64,000 nt of DNA, taken from the NCBI RefSeq assembly GCF_000015865.1, contig NC_009012.1, positions 1,054,001 through 1,118,000 on the forward strand. The letters run 5' to 3'. The notes under the pieces are model-generated. The model worked only from the letters and a program-made list of their open reading frames with translations. It ran no database searches and was not told the DNA's origin. This DNA is from Acetivibrio thermocellus ATCC 27405. GTDB lineage: Bacteria > Bacillota > Clostridia > Acetivibrionales > Acetivibrionaceae. Each line of letters begins with the position of its first letter. Position 1 is the first letter of the stretch. Position numbers and translations under genes: made by a program. Below are positions 35,285 through 44,450 of this stretch, piece by piece.

Positions 35285-38200
35285 TCATTCATGGAAGAAA
35301 TATGGAAGTGCATCATAAATATAATGTCTTACGTATCCCCACCAGTGAGTGGCGCCCGGAGCTACAAGAAAGTAAAAATTACCTTTGGAAAAATCCGAAG
35401 TATAATCAAAATGCGGCAAAGCCTTCATAGCTTCAATTTGAGGATTCATATTAGCATATGCAATATCCTCGGAACCGGTGGCCGCAAATACGAAATACTC
35501 CCTCTTTGAAAGTCCGGATCTGTTAATTGCTTCAGCAATTGAATTAGCCTTATCCTGCGGACTGTTTCCATACCAGTAGTCACCGCTTAAAGGCATAAAA
35601 TATGCAACGTAATCAAGGCAGTTAACCATTACATACCATGTTGTCAATCCTCCCATTGAGAATCCGCCGAAACCTCTGTGCATTCTTGAAGCGGCTATTC
35701 CCTGTGGGGTTGTTGATTCTGCATAAGTAGAGTACTTGCTTTCCACAAAAGGAATGACATTTTGCCTGAATTCCTGATAAAAGTTTTGGGCCGTGCAGTT
35801 TCCGCCGTTGAAAGTGGGTGTTACTACAATCAAAGGCTCAAGTTCACCGTTCATAATCGCGTGGTCAAGGATATTTTGCAATTTAACATCGTTGCTGAAA
35901 ATCGTATTCTCATTTTCACCGCCGCCATGCATAAGGTAGAAAATGTTATATTTTTTGTTCGGATCATAACCGTATGGAAGATATACATTAAGACTCTTAG
36001 TTCCGTTTATTCCTGTATATGTTTCCTTGACAATTCTTCCCGCCTGCGGACAAGGGTTTAAATAAGAATCAGGAGCCGGCCGATATTGCACGGCCGACTC
36101 ATATTTAAAAGAAGAAGAAGGATTTTCTGCTACAGGAAATTTGTCGATTACTCTTAAAAGGTAGCGTGAAAGAAGTAAAACATCAGTGCTGTTTATCGAT
36201 CCATTCTTGTCAACGTCTGCTCTAGCCTTTGCATCGTCGGTAAGGGTGATTGCCCTCAACACGCTTCTCTTTAACATTGTCAAGTCAGTTGAGTTAATGG
36301 TTCCATCACCGTTTACATCGCCAAGCAGTACCGGAGGCTGTGTAGGCTGTGGAGCAGGTCCTTCGATTACAGTTCCGGCAACCGCTCCGATTGCCTCATC
36401 TATGTAGAAGTTAATGGTGTCATCCGCTGTTTCCACATAAACATACATATCTGTTGCATCGGAAGGAATTCTGTATTGCGGATTGTACAGGTGAACCCAC
36501 TGATTTGGACCCACAGTTTTCATATCTATGGTATCATACCGTTGAGTGCCGCTTCCGTCTACGTATTGCAGCTTCATGCAGAATGTTGTGGAAGACGCAC
36601 CTTCAATAAACGATGCCACTACGCTGAAACAATATGTGTTTCCGGGAACAAACGTTCTGGGATTCAGCGCCCGTTGTGCTCCGTTCCATGCTGCCGTACG
36701 GTTCCTTACCAAGAGTGATTCTGAACCTTTGTAAGCCGTTCTTCCGCTAAGCAGAACTTCCGCAGGTCCTCTGGCTGTCCACTGTCCTACGCTTCCTTCA
36801 AAAGTGTCATGATAATAATATCCGTTTGCATCCGGCTCTTCCGGTTTGCCTCCTCCTCCGCCGCCGGCCGGATTGTTACCGTCGCCCCATTCGGACTGAG
36901 GAATAATGGATGCAACCGCATTGTATGCCGGTTTCGGTTGATTGTTTGCGTTAAACAAAAGAGGTGCATTTTGTGAACCGAGCCAAGTATTGGCGTCATT
37001 AGGTCCCCATACACAGACAGCCGTAACCTTTCCTTTGCTGGAGGTTCTGTTTATATCAACAGCTGCCTGGAAAACAGCTTTATATTTATCAGCCTGCTGC
37101 TGTAAGCTAAATTTGCCGTTTTCTGTACTAATATCAAGCTCGGTAATTTGGACATCACAACCGATATTTATATATTTCTGCAAAGCTGCTTTATAATTTT
37201 GTATACCTGAGAATCCATTCATATCCGCATTAATATGGGACTGCATTCCCACACCGTCAAGCAAGCCCTTGTTGTACAAGTTTGCACAAATTGAGGCAAT
37301 ACAGTCTCTCTTATGATCCCAATATTCGTTGTAATCGTTGTAGTAAAGCTTACAATTTGCCGGAGCATATTTTCTTGCATATGTAAATGCTTTCTCAATA
37401 AATTTGTTGTCTCCGTAGATCTGAACCCATGGAGATCTACCATTTCCGTATCCAGGTTCCCTCGCCCCGCCATAATATCTGGTCCTGTTTGCATCATCAC
37501 TTACTGCCTCATTTACAACGTCATAGGCATAAAGATTCAAAGACGGATACTGTCTTTGGATTTCAGCAAACATATTTTTTATGTAGCTTTCCAAACGCTG
37601 GTCCATAACTGATTGGGAAACCCAGTTTCCGTTGTCCTGGAAATTGTCTTTGAAAAACCATTGAGGTGTCTGGCTGTGCCAAACCAGTGTATGACCTCTG
37701 ACGGCTATATTATTTTGTGCACAGAAGTTTAAAATACTTGCTGCACGATTAAGAGAAACCCTGATATTTGTATTGGTTGATCCTGATTGAACCAGTGTGG
37801 CATCAGGCTTCATTTCATTTTCACAGGTAATACTGTTAAACTCTCTTAAAATCAAGGCCTTTATTGATGAATTGTTTACCGTTCCGGAGTTAAGTACCGA
37901 ACCAACTCTGAAATAGTTTGCATACATATCTTTCAGCACAGCGTTTGCTGCATATACTGTGTTTGCCTCAGCCATTCCTTTACGGGTTATGGTTACATCG
38001 TCAAAAATGAAATCTACAGTGCTGTCGGTTGTAATTGACAAAGTAATATTCACTGCAGTTTTGGGTGCTTTGTATTTTGCCGAAATCTCAGTCCATTCTC
38101 CGGCCACAACATCCTTTGTTGCAATTACTTCCTTATTTTCTTCTTCTGTTTCCGAATCCAAATAGGACACAGAAAGTTTGAAAGTTTCGGTGCCGGTCCC

Positions 38201-38518
38201 GTTGTGTTTTACAAAAACACTGTACTTGTATTCTACACCACCGTCGAGATAGAAACCTTTTTCCGAATACGCACCGTCACTCGCACTGGAGCGATTTATT
38301 ACCATCATACCTCTTGTACCGTTGTTTCCTTCATTTTCAACTGCCGTTAAATATGTGTCGACTCCCAAGTTACACCATCCGTCAAAGTTAACTTCAAAAG
38401 TGTCATGAACCACTTCATAATCAGCATATAGCTGACTTATGTTTGACGGTAATACAAAAAACACTCCCAGCAATACCACAAGAGCCGTTATTTTTGCCAA
38501 AACTCTCTTGTTTTTCAT
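35285..38518 (-). CDS. xynY: Cellulosomal xylanase/feruloyl esterase XynY
   Basis: Bifunctional enzyme of 1077 residues that cuts xylan and removes ferulate cross-links. Order: signal peptide (1-32), CBM22 (about 37-180), GH10 (about 190-535) with acid/base E337 in YDVVNEAVSD and nucleophile E460 in QITELDIS, a Gly-rich linker, a second CBM22 (about 560-710), a type I dockerin (about 731-793) with two DVNGDGTINSTD-like calcium repeats, and a CE1 esterase (about 805-1077) with serine S954 in GFGGFSMGG. These positions agree with published XynY mutants. The ATG at 38518 has AAGGAGG 6 bp upstream. The protein docks on CipA-type scaffoldin. An IS110 element begins only about 35 bp upstream, so the promoter is displaced or supplied by that DNA. 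Confidence 0.97.
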   Translation of the reverse strand: MKNKRVLAKITALVVLLGVFFVLPSNISQLYADYEVVHDTFEVNFDGWCNLGVDTYLTAVENEGNNGTRGMMVINRSSASDGAYSEKGFYLDGGVEYKYSVFVKHNGTGTETFKLSVSYLDSETEEENKEVIATKDVVAGEWTEISAKYKAPKTAVNITLSITTDSTVDFIFDDVTITRKGMAEANTVYAANAVLKDMYANYFRVGSVLNSGTVNNSSIKALILREFNSITCENEMKPDATLVQSGSTNTNIRVSLNRAASILNFCAQNNIAVRGHTLVWHSQTPQWFFKDNFQDNGNWVSQSVMDQRLESYIKNMFAEIQRQYPSLNLYAYDVVNEAVSDDANRTRYYGGAREPGYGNGRSPWVQIYGDNKFIEKAFTYARKYAPANCKLYYNDYNEYWDHKRDCIASICANLYNKGLLDGVGMQSHINADMNGFSGIQNYKAALQKYINIGCDVQITELDISTENGKFSLQQQADKYKAVFQAAVDINRTSSKGKVTAVCVWGPNDANTWLGSQNAPLLFNANNQPKPAYNAVASIIPQSEWGDGNNPAGGGGGGKPEEPDANGYYYHDTFEGSVGQWTARGPAEVLLSGRTAYKGSESLLVRNRTAAWNGAQRALNPRTFVPGNTYCFSVVASFIEGASSTTFCMKLQYVDGSGTQRYDTIDMKTVGPNQWVHLYNPQYRIPSDATDMYVYVETADDTINFYIDEAIGAVAGTVIEGPAPQPTQPPVLLGDVNGDGTINSTDLTMLKRSVLRAITLTDDAKARADVDKNGSINSTDVLLLSRYLLRVIDKFPVAENPSSSFKYESAVQYRPAPDSYLNPCPQAGRIVKETYTGINGTKSLNVYLPYGYDPNKKYNIFYLMHGGGENENTIFSNDVKLQNILDHAIMNGELEPLIVVTPTFNGGNCTAQNFYQEFRQNVIPFVESKYSTYAESTTPQGIAASRMHRGFGGFSMGGLTTWYVMVNCLDYVAYFMPLSGDYWYGNSPQDKANSIAEAINRSGLSKREYFVFAATGSEDIAYANMNPQIEAMKALPHFDYTSDFSKGNFYFLVAPGATHWWGYVRHYIYDALPYFFHE

Positions 38519-38633
38519 AAGCAACCTCCTTGTACAATATAGTTAGTTTTTCGACGTGCTGAAAAATCAACTTTAAGCTCTTTGACAACCACATAGGAAT
38601 TCTGATACCTTTTGTCTAAATTATTCTCGTAGT

Positions 38634-38802
38634 GGCAGGGGGCTTCGATCTACCTCCTTGGGAAGCTTAACTGTCCCGATTTAAAGAGTGTTGCCCCTCC
38701 CCTATGAGATGTTTCGAATGAGCACGTTGTGGATGCGGCTTGCTGCATGCCTCGAGTCACGAGCAAGGTTGAAACTCATAGGGAGCTGCGGGAAACCCTG
38801 CC
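38634..38802 (+). ncRNA. Candidate bridge RNA of the IS110 element
   Basis: The 5' non-coding part folds by eye into a closed domain. GGCAGGG (38634-38640) pairs with CCCTGCC (38796-38802). Inside are a GCTTC/GAAGC hairpin (38642-38666) and a long arm with CCCTATGAG (38700-38708) and CTCATAGGG (38775-38783), itself containing GTTTC/GAAAC and CTTGCT/AGCAAG pairings. Location and architecture (stems with large internal loops before the transposase) match the guide RNAs reported for IS110 recombinases. The assignment is inference from fold only. Confidence 0.5.
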
Positions 38803-38827
38803 AAATAATCAGAAAGTAGGGATTAAC

Positions 38828-40048
38828 ATGTTCTATGGTGGTATTGATGTAGCCAAGTATCGTCATGAGATTTGTATTGTGGATGAAAGCGGTAATGTAA
38901 TCCTCCAAATTTTTGTGGATAATACTAGAAATGGCCTTGATAAACTCATTCATAACTTGAAGCGATTAGAAATCGAAGTGAGTAATGTTGAGTTTTGTTT
39001 GGAAGCTACCGGCCACTACTGGCTAAGTCTTTACTACCACCTTACAGAGTTGGGGTATAAAATCCATGTGATAAATCCTATCCAATCCGATGCTTTACGT
39101 AATTTCTATGTCCGTAAAACTAAAACAGATCGTAAGGATGCTCACCTTCTTGCAGATATCGTTCGTTTTGGTCATATTTCTGAAACCAAACTTGCTTCAG
39201 AAACTGTTCTTAAGCTGCAAAACCTATCACGGCTTCGTTTCGAATTTGTCCGGCAAGTGGGTGGGCTAAAAAACAGGGTTCTAGGTATCCTTGATAGGAT
39301 CTTTCCTGAATACCCGCAATGTTTTTCTAATGTTTTTATTAATACATCCCGGGAATTGCTTAAGTCTTTTACTGCACCAGAAGACCTGGCTGAAGCAGAT
39401 CTATCAGAGCTAACCGATTTTTTAAATAAGCATTCTCGGGGTAGGTTGGGAGTTGATCGGGCCAAACAGATACAGGCTCTGGCTAAAGGCACTTTTGGCA
39501 TTAATATTGCACTAGATGCTTTTACTCTTGAACTTCGATTATTAGTCGAACAAATTGAATTTATCGAAGAACAAATCAGTGTTATAGAAGAAGCCATTGA
39601 CCAAGTTATGGAGGAAATGCGGCCTAGTAAGGATACTGCTTATCGACATGTTTTAGAGACTATCCCTGGTATTGGGCCTGTTCTTGCTGCTTCAATTATT
39701 GGAGAAATTGGCGATATTAACCGCTTTCCTAATGCTAAGGCTCTTGTGGCTTATGCTGGTTTAGATGCAACTGTGCGCTCTTCCGGTCAGTTTGAGGGTA
39801 CCCGTAATCGTATTTCAAAAAGGGGTTCTCCTGTCCTAAGGCATAGTATTTGGCTCGCTGCTGTTTCTGCTAGACGTTTCAATCCGGAAATGAAAGAGTT
39901 TTTTGAGAAAAAACGCAGTGAAGGAAAGCATACCTTGGTTGCAACGGGTGCCGTAGCTCGCCGTATGGTTCACTTGATATACTCTCTATGGAAAGATAAC
40001 AGGCCTTTTGACCCTAACTATCAATGGTCACCCACAAACTCTCGTTAG
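38828..40048 (+). CDS. IS110-family DEDD transposase
   Basis: 406 residues from the ATG at 38828, with GTAGGG 6 bp upstream; the frame is open 33 codons further but into the structured RNA region. The N-terminal RuvC-like DEDD domain has GGIDVAKYRHEICIVDESG, CLEATGHYW and KTDRKDAHLLADI. A central coiled coil (EFIEEQISVIEEAIDQVMEE) follows. The C-terminal Tnp domain has IPGIGPVLAASIIGEIGDI and RSSGQFEGTRNRISKRG, where a serine is catalytic in the family. The gene is intact and transcribed away from xynY. Confidence 0.93.
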   Translation: MFYGGIDVAKYRHEICIVDESGNVILQIFVDNTRNGLDKLIHNLKRLEIEVSNVEFCLEATGHYWLSLYYHLTELGYKIHVINPIQSDALRNFYVRKTKTDRKDAHLLADIVRFGHISETKLASETVLKLQNLSRLRFEFVRQVGGLKNRVLGILDRIFPEYPQCFSNVFINTSRELLKSFTAPEDLAEADLSELTDFLNKHSRGRLGVDRAKQIQALAKGTFGINIALDAFTLELRLLVEQIEFIEEQISVIEEAIDQVMEEMRPSKDTAYRHVLETIPGIGPVLAASIIGEIGDINRFPNAKALVAYAGLDATVRSSGQFEGTRNRISKRGSPVLRHSIWLAAVSARRFNPEMKEFFEKKRSEGKHTLVATGAVARRMVHLIYSLWKDNRPFDPNYQWSPTNSR

Positions 40049-40112
40049 TACCAGAATCTCTATGTGGTTGTCAAAGAACAATTAAATATTTGTTGACTTT
40101 TCATAGCACGTC

Positions 40113-40626
40113 TTTTAAATTTTAATTTTTAATTTAATTTATAAATTAAATTTAAATAAACTTAAGCATGCTCTAAACAAATTATATCATAATATCTATT
40201 ACGAATTACATTCCTCCTTCCATTTTAGTTAAAATCCACATTACACTATAATTGCCTGTAATTCTTTGTATTTTTATAAAGGGTGTTTTAAAGTTTCTTA
40301 GTATTTGGCCAATTTCACCCCCCCTGACTTCTTAAAATTTCAATTGAACTTAAAATATATTCACTTCTTCCATTCTTTTATGTTATTTATTCGAAAGGTA
40401 TTGAATTTTTACGTTGGGAATTTTAAATTAAATGTCAATTTTTTTTAAAAAAAATCCGTGTTGTAAAAAATAATCCGCGCAAAGAAGCAAAACCTTTGCA
40501 TATTGGCAAACAGCATAAATAATTGTCATATAATACTTTCGTATGGTAAAATAAGTACAAAGTTTTTATTGAACCTGTTTGGACGGCCCGTATAAATAAT
40601 ATACTGTCGAAAAGGAGACAAATAGC
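40113..40626. other. AT-rich region between IS110 and the DUF2339 gene
   Basis: About 510 bp, very AT-rich, no coding frame with a ribosome binding site. It probably holds the original xynY upstream region (if the IS inserted there) and the promoter of the DUF2339 gene; TATAAT occurs near 40530 but without a well-spaced -35. Confidence 0.5.
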
Positions 40627-43179
40627 ATGACAAACAATTTAAAAATTATTCTAGCAAAGCAGAAAGAAATCATAACAAGTCTTGAAAATGAAATTGCCGG
40701 CATCGAAGCCAACGACCTTGTAAAAGAAAATCAAAAATTGAAAGAAGAGCTGGCAAAACTTAAATCAAGTTTGGAAAAGGAAAAAATTGAGAACGAAAAA
40801 CTCTCAAAAGAAAACAAAAATTTGAGAAACATTTTGTATGAACAGTTCTACAACGAAAAAATCAGCCTTTTGAACTCAGCGGAAAAAAGAATGGACGTTT
40901 ATTACAGGGCTCATGTGGAAGGAGAAATAAACAGGCTGACAAGATTTGAATTGTCGGTAAAAAGACGTATTGATGAAATGACAAAAGTACTTCGGGCCAA
41001 CAGAGTAAGCCTTCAGGATGAAATTTACATAAAGCTTGAGGAGCTTAGAAATCTTCTTAACGTTAAAATAACCAAAGCCCGTGAAGAAATCATGCAACAG
41101 ACCGGAGCATTTATTCAAAACAGAAACGAGGGCCTTGCAAGGCTAAGACAGGAACAGGTTACGGAGCAGGAAATAAAAGCCCGGGCAAAGCAAAACAACA
41201 TTGAATCCATTATAGGACTTAACATAATCAACAAAGTGGGTATATTTTTACTCATTGTAGGAGTAATAACCGCGGCGCAATTTACATATTTCAGGCTGCC
41301 CGATACCTTAAAAAGCGTTTTTACCTTTGCAGTGGGCGTTGTTCTGCTCATAGCCGGTGAAATATTAAACCGCAAAAAGCCCAACGTTTTCTCACTGGGC
41401 ATAACCAGCGGAGGTATTGCAATACTGTATGTGGCTCTTTGCCTCAGTTATTTTCAATTTAAACTGCTTGAAACATATCCGGCTTTAGGATTGTGTATTC
41501 TCATAACGGCAGGAACTTTTGTCCTTTCGCAGAGGTACAATTCCCAGACCATATCGGCTTTTGCACTGATCGGGGGATATCTTCCCATCTTCTCGATAAC
41601 CGGTATTAGTGCAATAGCATACGGTGCCATGGTTTACTTTGTAATACTGAATCTTTTGGCTCTTATTATTGCTGTCAACAAAAAATGGGCTGTCACTGCA
41701 TACATAGGATTTGTGCTGAACGTCATAGGTTCCGTATATATAGCATCAATAATGTTTGGAGGACTTTTCGCACCATCGGAATTTTCATTCGATTCCGTCA
41801 TTACCATAATTTATATTTTGTTCGCTTTTGTAATTTATACTCTGATACCAATAGCGGGAACCTTCAGGCAAAAATTGAGTTTTAAAACTTCTGACATTGT
41901 ACTGCTCGCATTAAACACATTTATCAGCAGTGTACTTCTTTACTGGTCATTTTATGCATCCGACCTCGAAGACTTTACGGGACTTCTTGCCCTCACCTTT
42001 GCAATTATTTATCTTGCCCTTGGAAGGTTTATTGAAAAAAACATGCCAAAGGAAAAGCAGGTTACCACTTTGTTTTATCTTACAGGACTTACCTTTGTCG
42101 TACTTATAATACCTTTCCAGTTCGGCAAAGTGTGGCTGTCCCTGGGTTGGCTGATTGAGGGTGTTGCCCTGCTTTCCTACGGTATATGCAAAGAAATAAA
42201 AAGATTTAAAAAAGCCGGAATTGCAATTTCATTTTTGTGCCTGTTAACTTTCCTTTCCTTTGACGTGTCACTGATTCAAGATTCTCTTTTTACCTTTAAA
42301 TATTTTGCAATAACTTTGGGCAGCATCATCATTTTAGGAGCCCTCATATACAAAAAGAATCTGGCAAGCAAGGAGTCAAAACTGTTCAAGTATGCCACAT
42401 CCATAAATCTGCTGATCTTTTTGCTATACATAATCAGCAACGAACTAAAACCATTTTTATCCCAATATGTTCAGGACACAAAATATGTTCAGGACACAAA
42501 ATTTGACCTGGATTACTTGATCTGCTCGGCAATGATTTTAACAAGCTTTCTTGTGGCATACACCCTGCCAAGGATAAAAGTTTTGTGCGACAATGTTATA
42601 AAAGGCATTTCAATGTCTATTTATGCTTTGGCACTGCTAACCCTCTTTTCCCTGAATTTCACCTCCCCCGTGAAAGGATATTTGGTCGAAATGCCTTTGG
42701 CTATAAGTATTGTCGGAACCCTGGAACTTGCTTTAATAGCTTTCCTGTCCATCCTTGCCGTAAGGGATTTGGTATTGTATTTTGTAATTGACCACAAACT
42801 GGGTATTGAATGGTACCCACTTGCAATATCTCTTTACTTTGTAATAATACTGACTCAAAATTTAATTACCCAGTACAGGCTTGAATTCAGCAACGCGGCA
42901 ATAAGCATTATTTACCTTGCCGCAGCTCTCACATGGATAATATTCGGTTTTGCCAAAAGGTATGTATTCATCCGCCGTTTCGGACTTGCCATGTCCATGC
43001 TTTCGGTGGCAAAGCTGTTCATTATCGACCTTGCTTTCCTGACCCAAGGTTACAGAATAGTATCCTATTTTGTGTTCGGCATAATACTCCTTGCAATATC
43101 TTTTGTATATCAGTATTTCAACAAAAAATTAGAAAATATATGCGAGGTAATGCCTGATGATAAAAAGAATAGTAATTAG
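40627..43179 (+). CDS. DUF2339 polytopic membrane protein
   Basis: 850 residues. Residues 1-190 are a long charged coiled coil (LKIILAKQKEIITSLENEI ... ENEKLSKENKNLRNIL). From about 200 there are more than 20 hydrophobic segments filling the rest, with the N-terminal GLNIINKVGIFLLIVGVITA typical of DUF2339. Function unknown; relatives are envelope proteins often paired with DUF3999, as here. AAGGAG lies about 8 bp before the ATG. A perfect 18-bp tandem duplication (42466-42501) gives a repeated YVQDTK in a loop. It overlaps the next gene by 23 bp. Confidence 0.85.
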   Translation: MTNNLKIILAKQKEIITSLENEIAGIEANDLVKENQKLKEELAKLKSSLEKEKIENEKLSKENKNLRNILYEQFYNEKISLLNSAEKRMDVYYRAHVEGEINRLTRFELSVKRRIDEMTKVLRANRVSLQDEIYIKLEELRNLLNVKITKAREEIMQQTGAFIQNRNEGLARLRQEQVTEQEIKARAKQNNIESIIGLNIINKVGIFLLIVGVITAAQFTYFRLPDTLKSVFTFAVGVVLLIAGEILNRKKPNVFSLGITSGGIAILYVALCLSYFQFKLLETYPALGLCILITAGTFVLSQRYNSQTISAFALIGGYLPIFSITGISAIAYGAMVYFVILNLLALIIAVNKKWAVTAYIGFVLNVIGSVYIASIMFGGLFAPSEFSFDSVITIIYILFAFVIYTLIPIAGTFRQKLSFKTSDIVLLALNTFISSVLLYWSFYASDLEDFTGLLALTFAIIYLALGRFIEKNMPKEKQVTTLFYLTGLTFVVLIIPFQFGKVWLSLGWLIEGVALLSYGICKEIKRFKKAGIAISFLCLLTFLSFDVSLIQDSLFTFKYFAITLGSIIILGALIYKKNLASKESKLFKYATSINLLIFLLYIISNELKPFLSQYVQDTKYVQDTKFDLDYLICSAMILTSFLVAYTLPRIKVLCDNVIKGISMSIYALALLTLFSLNFTSPVKGYLVEMPLAISIVGTLELALIAFLSILAVRDLVLYFVIDHKLGIEWYPLAISLYFVIILTQNLITQYRLEFSNAAISIIYLAAALTWIIFGFAKRYVFIRRFGLAMSMLSVAKLFIIDLAFLTQGYRIVSYFVFGIILLAISFVYQYFNKKLENICEVMPDDKKNSN
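42466..42501 (+). repeat. 18-bp tandem duplication inside the DUF2339 gene
   Basis: Two identical head-to-tail copies of TATGTTCAGGACACAAAA, in frame, coding YVQDTK twice. Being perfect at the DNA level, it is likely recent and may vary between strains. Confidence 0.85.
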
Positions 43180-44359
43180 TTTGGTTCTGTTCATTCTTCT
43201 TTTTGTATCAAATGCATATGCCGTTGATTTTAGTTACAGCGCCCGTATTGAAAACGGTGGAAGCAAAAAGTACAAAGCGATTCGAATTACACCTAAAATA
43301 TACAACAATATCAATGCAAACATGGCAGACCTTGTGCTTTACGATGAAAACAACGAACCGGTGCCCTATTTCATAAACAGCTTTAAAGAAATCAAAACCG
43401 AAACGCAAAAAAGCTATGCAATGAAACTTGTCAACTCCTTTGTAAAAGATGAATATTATTATCTTGACTATGCTTTGGAAGAATTTCCCGATGAAGACAT
43501 AATTGCCACATCCATTGAGATTAAAACCGAAAACAGCGGCTTTGCAAAAAGAGTTGAAGTCTTCGGAAGCTACGACAATGTCAACTGGGAAAAAGTCAAG
43601 GAAGACATCCTGTACAGCGTGGAAGGAATCAAAAAACTTGAAATACAATTTGACAGCATAAAAAAATACACCCATTACCGCTTTAAAATATCAAACAATT
43701 TAGAGAAAATCTCCTTTTCGTCGGTGGAACTGAAATACAACCTGGTTTACCATGAAAAAGAATATTTTACGGAAACCTTAAGCCCTGAATACAACGTTGC
43801 TGAGCAGGAAAACAAAACCGTCATAAAAATAAAAGATTTGAAAAACCTGAAAGTCACCGGCATTACTTTAAAAACAGACAGTACTTTCAAAAGAGAAGTA
43901 ACCTTTGACGGCCGGATATCCAAAACCCTTTACAATCTTAATTTCAACGGCATGCAGTACACCGATTTGACTATTGCCGTGGAACCTTACAGAATTACTT
44001 CCGATACTGCCGAACTGGTAATAGACAACAAAGATGACAAACCGATAAACGTCGAGGGAATTGAAATTGAATACCTGTTTGACGAACTGGTATTTGAAGG
44101 CTCCGGTTCGAAAGAGTATGTTCTTAAGTTTGGCAACAACGAAATTTTGACTCCGAAAAGCTATGACATTTCAAATTACAAAGAGTATATTCTGGACGAA
44201 GGATATGATATCTTAAACATCAGGGAAATTGTCGAACTGCCCAGAAAAGAGCCTGAAACCAAGCCACCGGAATACGATTACAAGCTGATTTTTAACATAT
44301 CAATCATCCTGGTTGCCGTAATTATGGCCGTAATAATATTCTTAAAAATAAAAAAGTAG
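43157..44359 (+). CDS. DUF3999-like exported membrane protein
   Basis: 400 residues: a cleavable signal peptide (VISLVLFILLFVSNAYA, site near 22), an extracytoplasmic all-beta region (about 23-370) with two discoidin-like stretches (FAKRVEVFGSYDNVNWEKV and FKREVTFDGRISKTLY), and a C-terminal membrane anchor (about 376-397) ending in KIKK. It overlaps the DUF2339 gene by 23 bp, so the two are translationally coupled and probably form one envelope complex. Role unknown. Confidence 0.8.
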   Translation: MIKRIVISLVLFILLFVSNAYAVDFSYSARIENGGSKKYKAIRITPKIYNNINANMADLVLYDENNEPVPYFINSFKEIKTETQKSYAMKLVNSFVKDEYYYLDYALEEFPDEDIIATSIEIKTENSGFAKRVEVFGSYDNVNWEKVKEDILYSVEGIKKLEIQFDSIKKYTHYRFKISNNLEKISFSSVELKYNLVYHEKEYFTETLSPEYNVAEQENKTVIKIKDLKNLKVTGITLKTDSTFKREVTFDGRISKTLYNLNFNGMQYTDLTIAVEPYRITSDTAELVIDNKDDKPINVEGIEIEYLFDELVFEGSGSKEYVLKFGNNEILTPKSYDISNYKEYILDEGYDILNIREIVELPRKEPETKPPEYDYKLIFNISIILVAVIMAVIIFLKIKK

Positions 44360-44450
44360 TTTGGGTAAGCTGTCTGTTTTATATTTTTAAACTTGCATTT
44401 TTGTGTTAAAATAAAATATTAATATATTACTGTCAGGAGGCTTAATACAA

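Larger units (their letters stand above)
38553..40112 (+). mobile_element. IS110-family element upstream of xynY
   Basis: A complete DEDD transposase is bounded by imperfect inverted ends. The best-matched segment is TCTTTGACAACCACATAG, present at 38579-38596 and inverted near 40060-40077, with weaker matching out to GACGTGC (38553-38559) and GCACGTC (40106-40112). The exact ends are uncertain; the conservative element is about 38579-40077. The roughly 250-bp 5' non-coding part is highly structured and the 3' part is only about 30 bp. Ends with inverted repeats recall the IS1111 subgroup; the long 5' non-coding region is more like IS110 proper. Confidence 0.75.

Noticed and set aside
38729-38827. 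N-terminal extension of the IS110 transposase
   Set aside because: It overlaps the structured RNA region and has no ribosome binding site. Family alignment from memory begins at the GGIDVAK region, so the ATG at 38828 is preferred.
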